Shown: piece after piece, positions 7,785 through 16,600 of the stretch | Numbering within the stretch: the stretch's first letter is position 1 | How the letters are laid out: the number at the start of each line of letters is the position of its first letter | From: Lentisphaerales bacterium | GTDB taxonomy: Bacteria; Verrucomicrobiota; Lentisphaeria; Lentisphaerales; Lentisphaeraceae | NCBI GenBank assembly: GCA_022446985.1 | Contig: JAKVBD010000015.1 | Span: 1 to 64,000 of the forward strand | Reading direction: 5' to 3' | DNA length: 64,000 nucleotides | Position numbers and translations under genes: made by a program | Notes under the pieces: model-generated | Told to the model about the DNA's origin: nothing | What the model saw: only the letters and a program-made list of their open reading frames with translations | Databases searched by the model: none

Positions 7785-10004
7785 TTACTTATCATCAAGC
7801 TTTTGTAGCTGCTCTTCGAGCATCCCTTTGGTAAAGGTTTCCGGGAATTTAATAGGCTTGGAATCTTTGCCATCGTAAAGCAGATTCAGGGGAACCCCCG
7901 GGCTCTCGTAAGTATCCAGCCATTTATTGATAATTGGATCGTGCTTGGTGTTGTCTCCTTTCATGAGGATAACACCTTTTTTAAGGAACATCTTGGTATT
8001 TGGGTATATGGCAATTTTCTTGTTAACCTGGCATGTGGCACACCAGGTAGCAGTAAAATCGATGAAGACTTTTTTGTCTTCTGCCAAGTACTTACTCAAT
8101 TTTGCTTCATCAAACTTTTCCCAGGTTAAAACAGTTTTTTCTTCCAGTTTGTTCGCGCCATAAGTTATAGCATAAGCTCCAAGGATAAGAGCTGAGAGTA
8201 CTCCTATGATGCGTTTATTTTTTTCTATATATGCAGGGCTGTACTTGCCATAAAGCCATAAAGCGGCACCCATTGCAGTGAACGCCCAAAGTACATTAAA
8301 GAATTTATCTTGTTCTACCATAAGAGACTGTAATGTTTCCATTAACCAGAAAACAGCCAGCATCATGAGAAATCCCATAGCCTGTTTAAAGGTTTCCATC
8401 CAGGCTCCCGGTTTTGGGATGAATTTTAAAAACTGCGGGAAGATTGCCAGGAAAAGGTATGGGGAACTTAAACCCAGAGCGATGAAGGTGAAGAAGATCA
8501 TTGCAATGGCAGGAGGTTGAGTAAAGGCAAATGCCAGGGCGGCTCCAAGCATAGGTGCCATACATGGAGTAGCGACAACTGTAGCGAGAACACCGCTCAT
8601 GAAAGAAGCAGAGAATCCGGTTTTCCCCTGAACAGATTGACCTGCAGAGGTAAGGGAAACACCAATTTCAAAAACTCCGAAAAGATTAAGTGAAAGGGCA
8701 AAAAGAATAATAATTAAACCAAACATCATATAGGGGTTTTGTAATTGGAAGCCCCAGGATGCACCTTGCTCTGCCGATTTCAGACTAAGAGTGACTCCGG
8801 CTAGAACCCAAAAGGAAACGAGAACACCAAGTGTATATATACCAGCATGCATCAAACCGTGACCTTTACCTTCTTTTGCCTGATTTACAAAGCCCATAAC
8901 TTTGATTGACAGAACCGGAAATACACATGGCATAAGGTTAAGGATGAATCCGCCAAAAAATGCCAGAATAAGGTAATGAAGAATTCCTTTATTTTTTGAT
9001 TCGATTTTAATGTTCTCGCCAGACAGGTTTCTATAGGGGAGTTCTTGAGCGTTACTGTTTTTAGGGAGCTCAACAGCTTTGTCGCTTACTTTTGTAGAGA
9101 ATTGAATGGCCTCAGTATAGCCTTCGTCATTTTTATAAGTAAAGACACCGTTTAAGTCTGTTATTTTTTGACCTTCTTCAAGGTTGAGTTCATAGACTCT
9201 TTGGAGGGTATTTGAGTCTAGCTTTGTAATTGGGTGGTCTACAGATTGGTCATGTGCACTTTCTGTAATTGGGAAAAACATAGAACTGAATTCATCCAGT
9301 TCCATTGGTGCTGAAATGGTGACTTGTACTACCGGTTTTTTAGAAGGTGCGTCGTCGTAGCGACCTTGAAAGTCTTTTGTCGTTTCAAAAGCATGTATGG
9401 CCCATCCTTCCGGAGCCATTTTAGGAAAAAATTTGTTTGCTTCAGTAAATAGAGCTTCATTTTCTGAAACTATTTTTGACTCAGCTGCGATTTCAATTTC
9501 TTTGTTGTAGAGGGTCGGGCCGGTAAATGGCTGAATACACTGGCCGCCTTTTTCACAAGCCTGCCAATTGAGTTTCATGCCGACATTTACTTTTCCCGGC
9601 TTAGCATTTTCAGCAACTTTGAAAACAGCGATATACTTTGGATTTTTAGGATTGTAAAAAGAGGCAGAATTGATGGTGTCATCAAATTTATATCTCGGGT
9701 AGGGAAATTTCATTTCGACAAAGGATATTCCATCTGGAGTCTCCCAGACGAAGTCCATTTTTTGTGAAATGCCCCCAGAAGCCTGCCAGTAGACAAACCA
9801 ATCTTCTTTCATCTTGAGATCTAGCAAGACCTCGAAAGTTACGCCGGGTTTAACGGTTGCTTTATTTACAAAAAGTGAGTCTGCGAGGCCGCGCTGGAAA
9901 ACTTTAAGTTCAAGGTTGTCTTTATTAGAACCACCAAAGTCGCCAAATTGGGCCTGGCTGGTAAATGATAAGAGAAGTAAAAAAATGTAGAGAAAGAGTT
10001 TCAC
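7785..10004 (-). CDS. dsbD: Thiol:disulfide interchange protein DsbD
   Basis: The 739-residue protein has the full DsbD plan: a signal peptide (1-18), a periplasmic immunoglobulin-like N-terminal domain to about 330, a membrane domain with about eight helices, and a C-terminal thioredoxin domain. The membrane cysteines lie in NLMPCVFPV and VATPCMAPM, and the thioredoxin site is WCATC (Cys655, Cys658). DsbD passes electrons from cytoplasmic thioredoxin to periplasmic partners such as cytochrome-c maturation and disulfide isomerase proteins. This fits the haem-c protein encoded nearby. Upstream, 153 bases separate it from the divergent protease gene. Confidence 0.93.
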   Translation of the reverse strand: MKLFLYIFLLLLSFTSQAQFGDFGGSNKDNLELKVFQRGLADSLFVNKATVKPGVTFEVLLDLKMKEDWFVYWQASGGISQKMDFVWETPDGISFVEMKFPYPRYKFDDTINSASFYNPKNPKYIAVFKVAENAKPGKVNVGMKLNWQACEKGGQCIQPFTGPTLYNKEIEIAAESKIVSENEALFTEANKFFPKMAPEGWAIHAFETTKDFQGRYDDAPSKKPVVQVTISAPMELDEFSSMFFPITESAHDQSVDHPITKLDSNTLQRVYELNLEEGQKITDLNGVFTYKNDEGYTEAIQFSTKVSDKAVELPKNSNAQELPYRNLSGENIKIESKNKGILHYLILAFFGGFILNLMPCVFPVLSIKVMGFVNQAKEGKGHGLMHAGIYTLGVLVSFWVLAGVTLSLKSAEQGASWGFQLQNPYMMFGLIIILFALSLNLFGVFEIGVSLTSAGQSVQGKTGFSASFMSGVLATVVATPCMAPMLGAALAFAFTQPPAIAMIFFTFIALGLSSPYLFLAIFPQFLKFIPKPGAWMETFKQAMGFLMMLAVFWLMETLQSLMVEQDKFFNVLWAFTAMGAALWLYGKYSPAYIEKNKRIIGVLSALILGAYAITYGANKLEEKTVLTWEKFDEAKLSKYLAEDKKVFIDFTATWCATCQVNKKIAIYPNTKMFLKKGVILMKGDNTKHDPIINKWLDTYESPGVPLNLLYDGKDSKPIKFPETFTKGMLEEQLQKLDDK

Positions 10005-10157
10005 AAAGTTAAACCTGATTATTATTTGTTTTGTGTGACATATAAAATGTTTTATTGATCCATTTGTTAGCGTTATTTTTGATTATATTCACAGTTTGGT
10101 CAATACAGTGTCACTGACGTTCATATTTTATATAATTACTCAAATGTCGGAGAATTT

Positions 10158-10970
10158 ATGAAAATTTATATATTGCTGTTTATCGTTACTTTGAGTCTCT
10201 TTGATATCTATGCCCAACTATTAATAGATGATAGTCTGCTCCGTTCAATAATCAATAAAAATCTGAATTTGTATGAAAAGGAAAAAGCGTTTCCTCACCG
10301 TGAAGAGTTGTTTAAAGAGGGCCTCAAAGAGGTCATTTTAGACTCAGGTAAGGCTTTGGGAAAGGACTATGAAAGTCAGGTAAATGGAACTTTGATCTTA
10401 GTTAGAGCCTATAAAAGCAGGATTTTGCCGGATTGGCAATTGAGTATTGGGGCGGCTGTACCTGTAGGGAAAAATAGAGTCCTAACTAATTTTCACATGG
10501 TCGATCCCAAGAAGCGTGCTGATGTTTTTATGTTGATGAATTTTAAAGGGAATTGCTTCCCTGTGTTAAAGGTGAGAAAATCGTCAAAAGAAAACGACCT
10601 GGCTCTTTTGGAGTGTGACACTCAAAGTTTCCAAGGATTGAAACTTTCAGAGGAAAATAAAACTGGTAGTGAGGTGTCGATTGTTTCACACCCGGATGGA
10701 AGCTTTTATTCCTATTCTAAAGGTCATGTAACCCGCCATTTTTTAGAAGTTGAAAATGGCAAAAAAGTCCAGCGCATGAGTGTTTCTGCAGGTTTTGCCA
10801 AAGGATCCAGTGGTAGTCCTGTTTTAAACTCAAAAGGTGAGGTTGTAGGCATTGTCAGTTTAACTAGAAGTATTTACTACAATAAAGAGAATGGCATTGA
10901 TAAAAGCCTGCAAATGGTTGAGCGGGTTTGTATTCCCACTCAGGTCATATTGAATTTTTTAAAAGATTAA
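10158..10970 (+). CDS. Exported trypsin-like serine protease
   Basis: The 270-residue protein has a signal peptide ending near Ala19 and a trypsin-like (S1/S46-type) fold. The triad is visible: His113 in LTNFHMVD, Asp147 in ENDLALLECD, and Ser218 in the GSSGSP motif (normally GNSGGP). A GEVVGIVSL strand follows, as in HtrA/DegP-type proteases. No PDZ domain follows, unlike DegP. It is divergent from dsbD, and its stop overlaps the stop of the convergent PHP gene by 4 bases. Substrates are unknown; a role in periplasmic protein turnover is inferred. Confidence 0.85.
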   Translation: MKIYILLFIVTLSLFDIYAQLLIDDSLLRSIINKNLNLYEKEKAFPHREELFKEGLKEVILDSGKALGKDYESQVNGTLILVRAYKSRILPDWQLSIGAAVPVGKNRVLTNFHMVDPKKRADVFMLMNFKGNCFPVLKVRKSSKENDLALLECDTQSFQGLKLSEENKTGSEVSIVSHPDGSFYSYSKGHVTRHFLEVENGKKVQRMSVSAGFAKGSSGSPVLNSKGEVVGIVSLTRSIYYNKENGIDKSLQMVERVCIPTQVILNFLKD

Positions 10971-12094
10971 TGACCGTGCCCGTGTCCATGAGGATACAGG
11001 TAGTCGTGTTGGTACACTCTTAGTTTTTTCTCACGACCATCTTTGAATATCGGTTGGCACCAGGCGTAAAAGCCTTCTTTACCTCGTTCTGGATGATTTT
11101 GAACATATGATACTTTAACTCTGAAATAAGCACTTTTAGGGAGCTTTGTTAAATCAAATTCAGCCCAGCTACTATTGGCGGTTTTTATGAGTTTACCTTT
11201 CTGGCCAATGAGTTCTATTTTAAAACCAGTTTTCTGGCCAGGAACTGATTTTCCCCTGCGGACAATCTGCTTTTCAAGTTCTTTGATAGTTTCACTTCTA
11301 CTTGCAGTAACGATAATTTTATTTTTAGTTACTTTGTATTCGCTTAGGTGAACGCCTGTACTGGTGTAAAAATCACCATGAAACATAGCTCGGGTAATGC
11401 TGTCTGCATCAAGCTTTTCTGAGCGAACCATTACCCAGCCACGACCAGGATTAGACTTTTTTAAGCCGTATTTTTTAAAGTCGTGAGCATCATCTGAACC
11501 AACGCCATACATGATCATGCCTTCGCTCAGTAGACGATCCCACCAGACTTCTTCAGAAGGATGATCTTCATGATATTCGGAGTAATTGCTTTCAAACCAG
11601 GAGTTATTGAAGACTTCAAACATATAAAGCTTTTCTACAGGGAAAACGTCTTTTGGAGTTAATGAGGTTTTGTAATTTGGGTGATTAAGGATGGTGACGC
11701 CACCTTTTTTTTCAATTTCGTCTACCTGACGCTGAAGGACTTTGTCGCGGCTTTTGGGTAGGTCGCCCCAGGGCGTAAGGCTTTTTATATTCATCGCAGT
11801 TGTGTGAATATTTTTTATGCCAGTAACCTCCTGTCCTGGGATAAGTATAAAGTCTTTTTTGAGAGGGGTGGGCATTTTGACTTTGGAGGGGTCGATGAAG
11901 ATGTTGTGTTCACTGAGTATAAGGAAGTTGTAATCATGATCATGATACCACTTAGTAACAGCTTCAGGTGAGCTATCGGCATGACCGCAAAGAATGGTGT
12001 GAACGTGAGTGTTGCCTTTGTACCACTTAGCGCTTGAGCAGCCAACGGAAAACAGGGCAGTTAGAAGGGCTAGAAGAGCTAGAAGAGTTTTCAT
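10967..12094 (-). CDS. PHP-domain metal-dependent phosphoesterase lipoprotein
   Basis: The 375-residue protein starts with a lipobox-like signal (LFSVGCSS, acylated Cys19), so it is predicted to be lipid-anchored. The PHP domain follows with its metal-binding motifs in order: GNTHVHT, a His-Asp-rich segment with ILSEHN, ILNHPNYK, and VGSDDAHD near residue 200. PHP enzymes hydrolyse phosphoesters with two or three metal ions. The C-terminal third has a beta-rich part, and the chain ends in alternating His-Gly (PHGHGHGH), a possible metal-binding tail. Its start codon lies in the stem of a strong hairpin. Confidence 0.85.
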   Translation of the reverse strand: MKTLLALLALLTALFSVGCSSAKWYKGNTHVHTILCGHADSSPEAVTKWYHDHDYNFLILSEHNIFIDPSKVKMPTPLKKDFILIPGQEVTGIKNIHTTAMNIKSLTPWGDLPKSRDKVLQRQVDEIEKKGGVTILNHPNYKTSLTPKDVFPVEKLYMFEVFNNSWFESNYSEYHEDHPSEEVWWDRLLSEGMIMYGVGSDDAHDFKKYGLKKSNPGRGWVMVRSEKLDADSITRAMFHGDFYTSTGVHLSEYKVTKNKIIVTASRSETIKELEKQIVRRGKSVPGQKTGFKIELIGQKGKLIKTANSSWAEFDLTKLPKSAYFRVKVSYVQNHPERGKEGFYAWCQPIFKDGREKKLRVYQHDYLYPHGHGHGH

Positions 12095-12133
12095 AAAATC
12101 CTGCAGAATTTAAAAATTTCTACAGGATTTTAT
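12093..12133 (-). terminator. Long hairpin between thrC and the PHP gene
   Basis: ataaaatcctg (12093-12103) pairs perfectly with caggattttat (12123-12133). The stem continues inwards with two mismatches and a 3-base loop, about 17 pairs in total. It lies 32 bases after the thrC stop. On the minus strand it ends in an AT-rich stem with no separate U-tract, and it contains two bases of the PHP gene start codon (12092-12094). It could end thrC transcription and also hide the PHP start in longer transcripts. Confidence 0.6.
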
Positions 12134-12164
12134 GGGGTTAACTTTAAGAAATCAAGGTCTGTTA

Positions 12165-13541
12165 TTAAGACAGAGCGTTTTCTGCTAAGTATGACTGAAT
12201 TTCTTTAAGATCGCCAGCAGCTTTGTGGCATCTTGTTTCTGCACCTTTTAGAGCTTCAAGAGTTGGGTGCTTAGCCAGATCTTCACCAGTTGCCTCTTGG
12301 ATAGCATCGGGGAATTTTGCCGGGTGAGCTGTAGAGAGACAAACTATCTTAGATGAAAGGTTAAGACTCTCTGCAACATCGACACCTACTGCAGTGTGTG
12401 GATCGAGAAGATAATTTTCTTCATTCCAGTACTTTTTGATAGTAGCCAACGTTTTTTCAGTGTTGGATGAAGATGCCATAAAGCAGTCGTTGTTATTCAT
12501 GAATTCATCTTCAATGACGACTTTACCTGTAGACTTGAATTGCTCCATAGCCTCACGGATCTTTTCAGGATTCTTATTCACCAGGAAGTAAAGGTAGCGC
12601 TCGAAGTTAGAGGCAATCTGAATGTCCATAGCTGGACTAATTGTAAAGTTAACATCGCCTCTTTCGTAAACACCAGAGTTAAAGAAACGAGAAAGGATAT
12701 CGTTTTCATTGGCAGCAAGAACTAATTTATCGATTGGCAGTCCCATGCTTTTGGCGATATAACCGGCAAAGATGTCACCAAAGTTACCTGTAGGTACGGC
12801 GAAGCTTACTTTCTCGCCATTTTCAGCAACCTGATTGTAGGCGTGGAAGTAGTAGACTGTCTGAGCCAGGATACGAGCCCAGTTGACTGAGTTTACAGCA
12901 CCGAGATTGAACTTGTTTTTAAAGTCGAGGTCTGCGAAAGTTTCTTTCATAATGCCCTGACAATCATCAAAGCTACCTTCAACAGCGATGTTGAAAACGT
13001 TCTTTTCGAGAACGCTGGTCATCTGCAATGCCTGTAGAGGGCTTGTTTTGCCATCCGGGTGCATAATGAAGATATTTATGTTGTCCTTACCTCTTACTCC
13101 CTGAATAGCAGCACTGCCGGTATCACCGGAAGTTGCACCAAGGATATTTAACTGACCATTTCTTTCGTTTAGGATGTACTCAAAAAGGTTACCAAGGAAT
13201 TGTAGAGCAACATCTTTAAATGCCAGTGTAGGTCCGTGGAAAAGTTCAAGTATCCCAAGTTTTGAAAGTTTAGTAACCGGAGTCACCAGTTCATGGTCGA
13301 AGGTCGAGTAACTTTTCTCAACAAGATTTTTCAGGGCATCTGCCGGTATATCGTCGATGTATAGAGAGAAAATTTTAAAAGCGATTTCCTGAAAACTCAG
13401 GTCTTTCCAAGAAGCAATTTGGTCTGCTACGTTCGGAAAGCTTTCAGGAATAAGTAATCCGCCATCTGATGCCATACCCATCATGACTGCATCTTTAAAA
13501 GCGATAGGCTCAACCTGGCCGCGAGTACTGATATATTTCAT
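12165..13541 (-). CDS. thrC: Threonine synthase
   Basis: The 458-residue PLP enzyme converts O-phosphohomoserine to threonine. The start MKYISTRG is typical of bacterial/fungal-type ThrC. The PLP lysine is Lys109 in FHGPTLAFKD, the glycine-rich phosphate loop is GATSGDTGSAA, and NSVNWARI and VPTGNFGD are further family motifs. Length fits the long ThrC class. It is the third gene of an asnB-dehydrogenase-thrC run, 9 bases behind the dehydrogenase, so probably co-transcribed. Confidence 0.95.
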   Translation of the reverse strand: MKYISTRGQVEPIAFKDAVMMGMASDGGLLIPESFPNVADQIASWKDLSFQEIAFKIFSLYIDDIPADALKNLVEKSYSTFDHELVTPVTKLSKLGILELFHGPTLAFKDVALQFLGNLFEYILNERNGQLNILGATSGDTGSAAIQGVRGKDNINIFIMHPDGKTSPLQALQMTSVLEKNVFNIAVEGSFDDCQGIMKETFADLDFKNKFNLGAVNSVNWARILAQTVYYFHAYNQVAENGEKVSFAVPTGNFGDIFAGYIAKSMGLPIDKLVLAANENDILSRFFNSGVYERGDVNFTISPAMDIQIASNFERYLYFLVNKNPEKIREAMEQFKSTGKVVIEDEFMNNNDCFMASSSNTEKTLATIKKYWNEENYLLDPHTAVGVDVAESLNLSSKIVCLSTAHPAKFPDAIQEATGEDLAKHPTLEALKGAETRCHKAAGDLKEIQSYLAENALS

Positions 13542-13550
13542 ACTAAACCA

Positions 13551-14597
13551 TTATTTATTTAAATTCAGAGGCAGTTCGACTTTTTTGCCTTGACGGCAGC
13601 TAATAGCAACGGCCTCAGTAAATTCCATATAACGCACGCCTTCTTGGTAGGTCGTGAATTTTGTTTTTTCCTGTCCTCGAATAGCACCGATAAACTCTTC
13701 TTCAACCCGCCATTTGTTATATTTGTGTTCTAGGGGCTTTATTTCCTGCATTTTCTGAGAGTTTTTGTCGCCCACTCTCAAAACATTTGTTTGCAGGTTT
13801 AGATGAAGAGTTCCTTCACTACCATAGAGCCATATTTCCTGACTGTTTTCCGCTAAGCCGGTGACTGCACTGAATTGCATTTGTGCTAAAGCTCCACAAT
13901 GCATATTGGCGATTATGTTCAGGTGCTCAGGAATCTCAATGGCTTTTATTTCACCTTCGAAAGTTTTTGTACAGTTGCAAATTTTACCTTGAGCCATGAC
14001 TGATTTAGCATGTCCGAGCCAACGTGTCATGCTTTCGTAGACAATGCCCATAAGCATAGTGTTGAGGCCTGAGAGTTCTATATTCTCACGCCAGGTCATT
14101 TCCTGAGATGTATTGAGGAAAGTAGATGAATTAAATTTTACATTCACAGCCAGAAGCTTTCCAAGTTGGCCAGATGAGATAATCTTTTGAATTTCCTGAT
14201 CGAAAGGAAAGGTGAAAGGTGCAGGGACAATTTGAGCTACCAGGTGAGGGTAACAGCGCGATACTCTCAACATTTCATGTGCTTCTGCAGCATTCATGGC
14301 CATGCGAGCTTCACAGAGGACATGTTTACCTTCCATAAGAGCTGCATTTGAAATAATTTCATGCATGTATGGCCAGGTCCCAATGACTATGGCGTCAATT
14401 TCTTCATCTTCGACCAGCTCCTGCCAGTTAATGAAAACTCTGCGAATGCCGAACTCTCTGGCTACTTTTTCGGAAGATGCTTCAGATCTATTACAGATTG
14501 CATTTATAGAGACTCCAGGGATTTCCTGAAGTTTTGGAATGTGCATTAACTTTGTGTTGGTTCCGGCACCGATGATGCCGACTCTAATTTCTTGCAT
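13551..14597 (-). CDS. Gfo/Idh/MocA family NAD(P)-dependent dehydrogenase
   Basis: I placed the start at the ATG 14595-14597 (MQEIRVGIIGAG), which begins directly with the Rossmann strand. A longer in-frame start at 14651 would overlap asnB by 46 bases. The 348-residue product has the GxGxxT-like loop (GAGTNT), the conserved EARMAMNAAEA segment equivalent to the EKP motif (Lys replaced by Arg in this text), and the beta-sheet substrate domain after 130. These enzymes oxidise or reduce sugars and similar hydroxyl compounds. Substrate is unknown. It lies between asnB and thrC. Confidence 0.82.
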   Translation of the reverse strand: MQEIRVGIIGAGTNTKLMHIPKLQEIPGVSINAICNRSEASSEKVAREFGIRRVFINWQELVEDEEIDAIVIGTWPYMHEIISNAALMEGKHVLCEARMAMNAAEAHEMLRVSRCYPHLVAQIVPAPFTFPFDQEIQKIISSGQLGKLLAVNVKFNSSTFLNTSQEMTWRENIELSGLNTMLMGIVYESMTRWLGHAKSVMAQGKICNCTKTFEGEIKAIEIPEHLNIIANMHCGALAQMQFSAVTGLAENSQEIWLYGSEGTLHLNLQTNVLRVGDKNSQKMQEIKPLEHKYNKWRVEEEFIGAIRGQEKTKFTTYQEGVRYMEFTEAVAISCRQGKKVELPLNLNK

Positions 14598-14605
14598 AGA
14601 AAACC

Positions 14606-16543
14606 TTAGGTATTTTTGTCGAGCCAGTCCTGCATCATGAGGAAGCCCCACAGAATTTCTTGATTATTTTTACGGCCGCTTTGGTGAGCCTTCCAGACTT
14701 CATGAATAGATTCAGGAATAAAGATGTCCTGCTTTTGAAGTCTTTCTTTGCTCATGAGGTCAGATGCCCACTCTTTGAGAGGGCCATTCAGCCAATCACG
14801 GATAGGAACTCCAAAGCCCATTTTGGGTTTATTGATCAGTTCATCAGGGACATACTTAGAAAGAATTTTTCTCAGTGGATTTTTGCCTTTTTTCTTTTCG
14901 ATATTCATCGAATTTGAAAATCTCCAGGAAGTTTCAACAACGTTATGGTCGAGCAATGGAACTCTGACTTCAAGGGCGTTTGCCATGCTTGCTCTGTCTA
15001 CTTTATGCAGTAGGTCATCTGGAAGGTAGAGTAATTGATCGATGAACTGCATTTGTTTACGATAATCATCTCCAGAAAGCCAATTCTCTTCGTCAGTCAA
15101 GACAGTGAGAGGCTCTGAGTTTTTCTTCATGATGTCTTCTGGGTAATTCCACTGTGAGCACATGGCTCGGTACATGTTGTACTTGTGAGCAGCTGGTAGA
15201 ATATTTGCTAGTTTATGAATCTTTTCTCCTATTCGCTTTTTTTGGAGAGCCGGTAGAAAGAAAAAGACTTTTGCAAAGACATCCCAAAAAGAAGGAGGAA
15301 AGAGTTTTATGAAGTCTGATATTAAGCACCGACTAACTGGAGAGAAGCTCTTATACCATTTTAGAGTGTAAAGACCCCAGTTGTACCTATCATAGCCGCT
15401 GAAGAGTTCGTCTCCTCCATCTCCGGACAAACAGACAGTGACGTGTTCTCTCGCCATTTTCGAAACGAGGAAGGTTGGCAGTTGAGAAGAGTCTCCAAAC
15501 GGCTGATCATAGATAGTTTGCAGAGAAGGGATAATATCCAAGGCATCTTTATCAGATAAGTAGAGTTCGTGATGGTTTGTTTCAAGGCGTTGGGCGATCT
15601 TCTTGGCATCTTCAGCTTCGTTATATTGAGCATGATCAAAGCCAATAGTAAATGTTTTTACTTTCTCTATGCTATTTTTCTGCATGAGTGAAATAATAAG
15701 GGAAGAATCAATTCCACCGGACAGAAAAGCTCCATAGGGAACGTCGGCCTGCATGCGCAGTTTTACAGATTCTTCCAACTGATTCTCTAAGGTATTTTGA
15801 GCATTTTCAAAAGACTTAAATGCATGTTGAATACCTGTTCTGGCAACGTCTGTTAAGTCCCAATAATGTTTCAGTCTGGTTATTTCAAAGCGTTTAGCAG
15901 AGAAACGAATGTAGCAACCTGCACGAAGTTGAAAGACTCGCTCATATATACTCCATGGAGCAGGGATAGTATTGTGTCTCATGTAGAGAGCCATACTCTC
16001 TAAATTAAGTGAATTTTTAAAGTCAGGGTGCTGTTTTAGAGCTTTAAGTTCAGAGCCGAAAACGAAATTTTTACCACAGAAGCCATAGTATAGAGGCTTG
16101 ATCCCCATACGGTCTCTTGCCAGGAAAAGGTTTTTTTCTTGATTGTCCCAGAAGACGAAAGCAAACATGCCGTTAAGTTTTTCAAGTGTAGGTTCTATTC
16201 CCCAATTACTAAGTGCAATCAATAGGGCTTCGGAATCGGAATTGCCGTGAAATGTTTCGCCCTCAGAAATGAGACGCTCTTTGATTTCAAGGTGGTTATA
16301 TATTTCACCATTGAAAACAAGTGTGTAGCGCTTGCAGGGAGAAAGCATTGGTTGATTGCCTGCAGGAGATAGGTCAATAATAGCAAGCCTTCTGTGACCA
16401 AACGCTGCTTTAGATTCAGGGAATATTTTAGTGTCTTGAAAGTCCGGTCCACGGGTTTCGAGAACAGAGGTCATCTTATTAATGGTTTTTTCAGCACTGT
16501 CATTAAAATCATGCCTACTTAGAAAACCGGCAATTCCGCACAT
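14606..16543 (-). CDS. asnB: Asparagine synthase (glutamine-hydrolysing)
   Basis: The 645-residue protein starts MCGIAG, so Cys2 is the class II glutaminase nucleophile. The N-terminal amidotransferase part (to about 210, with GHRRLAIIDLS and FNGEIYNH) feeds ammonia to a C-terminal synthetase with the PP-loop SGGIDSSL. CLSGDGGDELF and KVDRASMANALEVRVPLLDH follow. The length and the last segment fit the AsnB subgroup often found in surface-polysaccharide loci, so it may modify a sugar or peptide rather than make free asparagine. First gene of the asnB-dehydrogenase-thrC operon. Confidence 0.92.
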   Translation of the reverse strand: MCGIAGFLSRHDFNDSAEKTINKMTSVLETRGPDFQDTKIFPESKAAFGHRRLAIIDLSPAGNQPMLSPCKRYTLVFNGEIYNHLEIKERLISEGETFHGNSDSEALLIALSNWGIEPTLEKLNGMFAFVFWDNQEKNLFLARDRMGIKPLYYGFCGKNFVFGSELKALKQHPDFKNSLNLESMALYMRHNTIPAPWSIYERVFQLRAGCYIRFSAKRFEITRLKHYWDLTDVARTGIQHAFKSFENAQNTLENQLEESVKLRMQADVPYGAFLSGGIDSSLIISLMQKNSIEKVKTFTIGFDHAQYNEAEDAKKIAQRLETNHHELYLSDKDALDIIPSLQTIYDQPFGDSSQLPTFLVSKMAREHVTVCLSGDGGDELFSGYDRYNWGLYTLKWYKSFSPVSRCLISDFIKLFPPSFWDVFAKVFFFLPALQKKRIGEKIHKLANILPAAHKYNMYRAMCSQWNYPEDIMKKNSEPLTVLTDEENWLSGDDYRKQMQFIDQLLYLPDDLLHKVDRASMANALEVRVPLLDHNVVETSWRFSNSMNIEKKKGKNPLRKILSKYVPDELINKPKMGFGVPIRDWLNGPLKEWASDLMSKERLQKQDIFIPESIHEVWKAHQSGRKNNQEILWGFLMMQDWLDKNT

Positions 16544-16600
16544 ATTTGTCCCAATTTGTTTCTGAAACTTAGCAGTGCGAGAACTAAGATCAAGCAGGGC

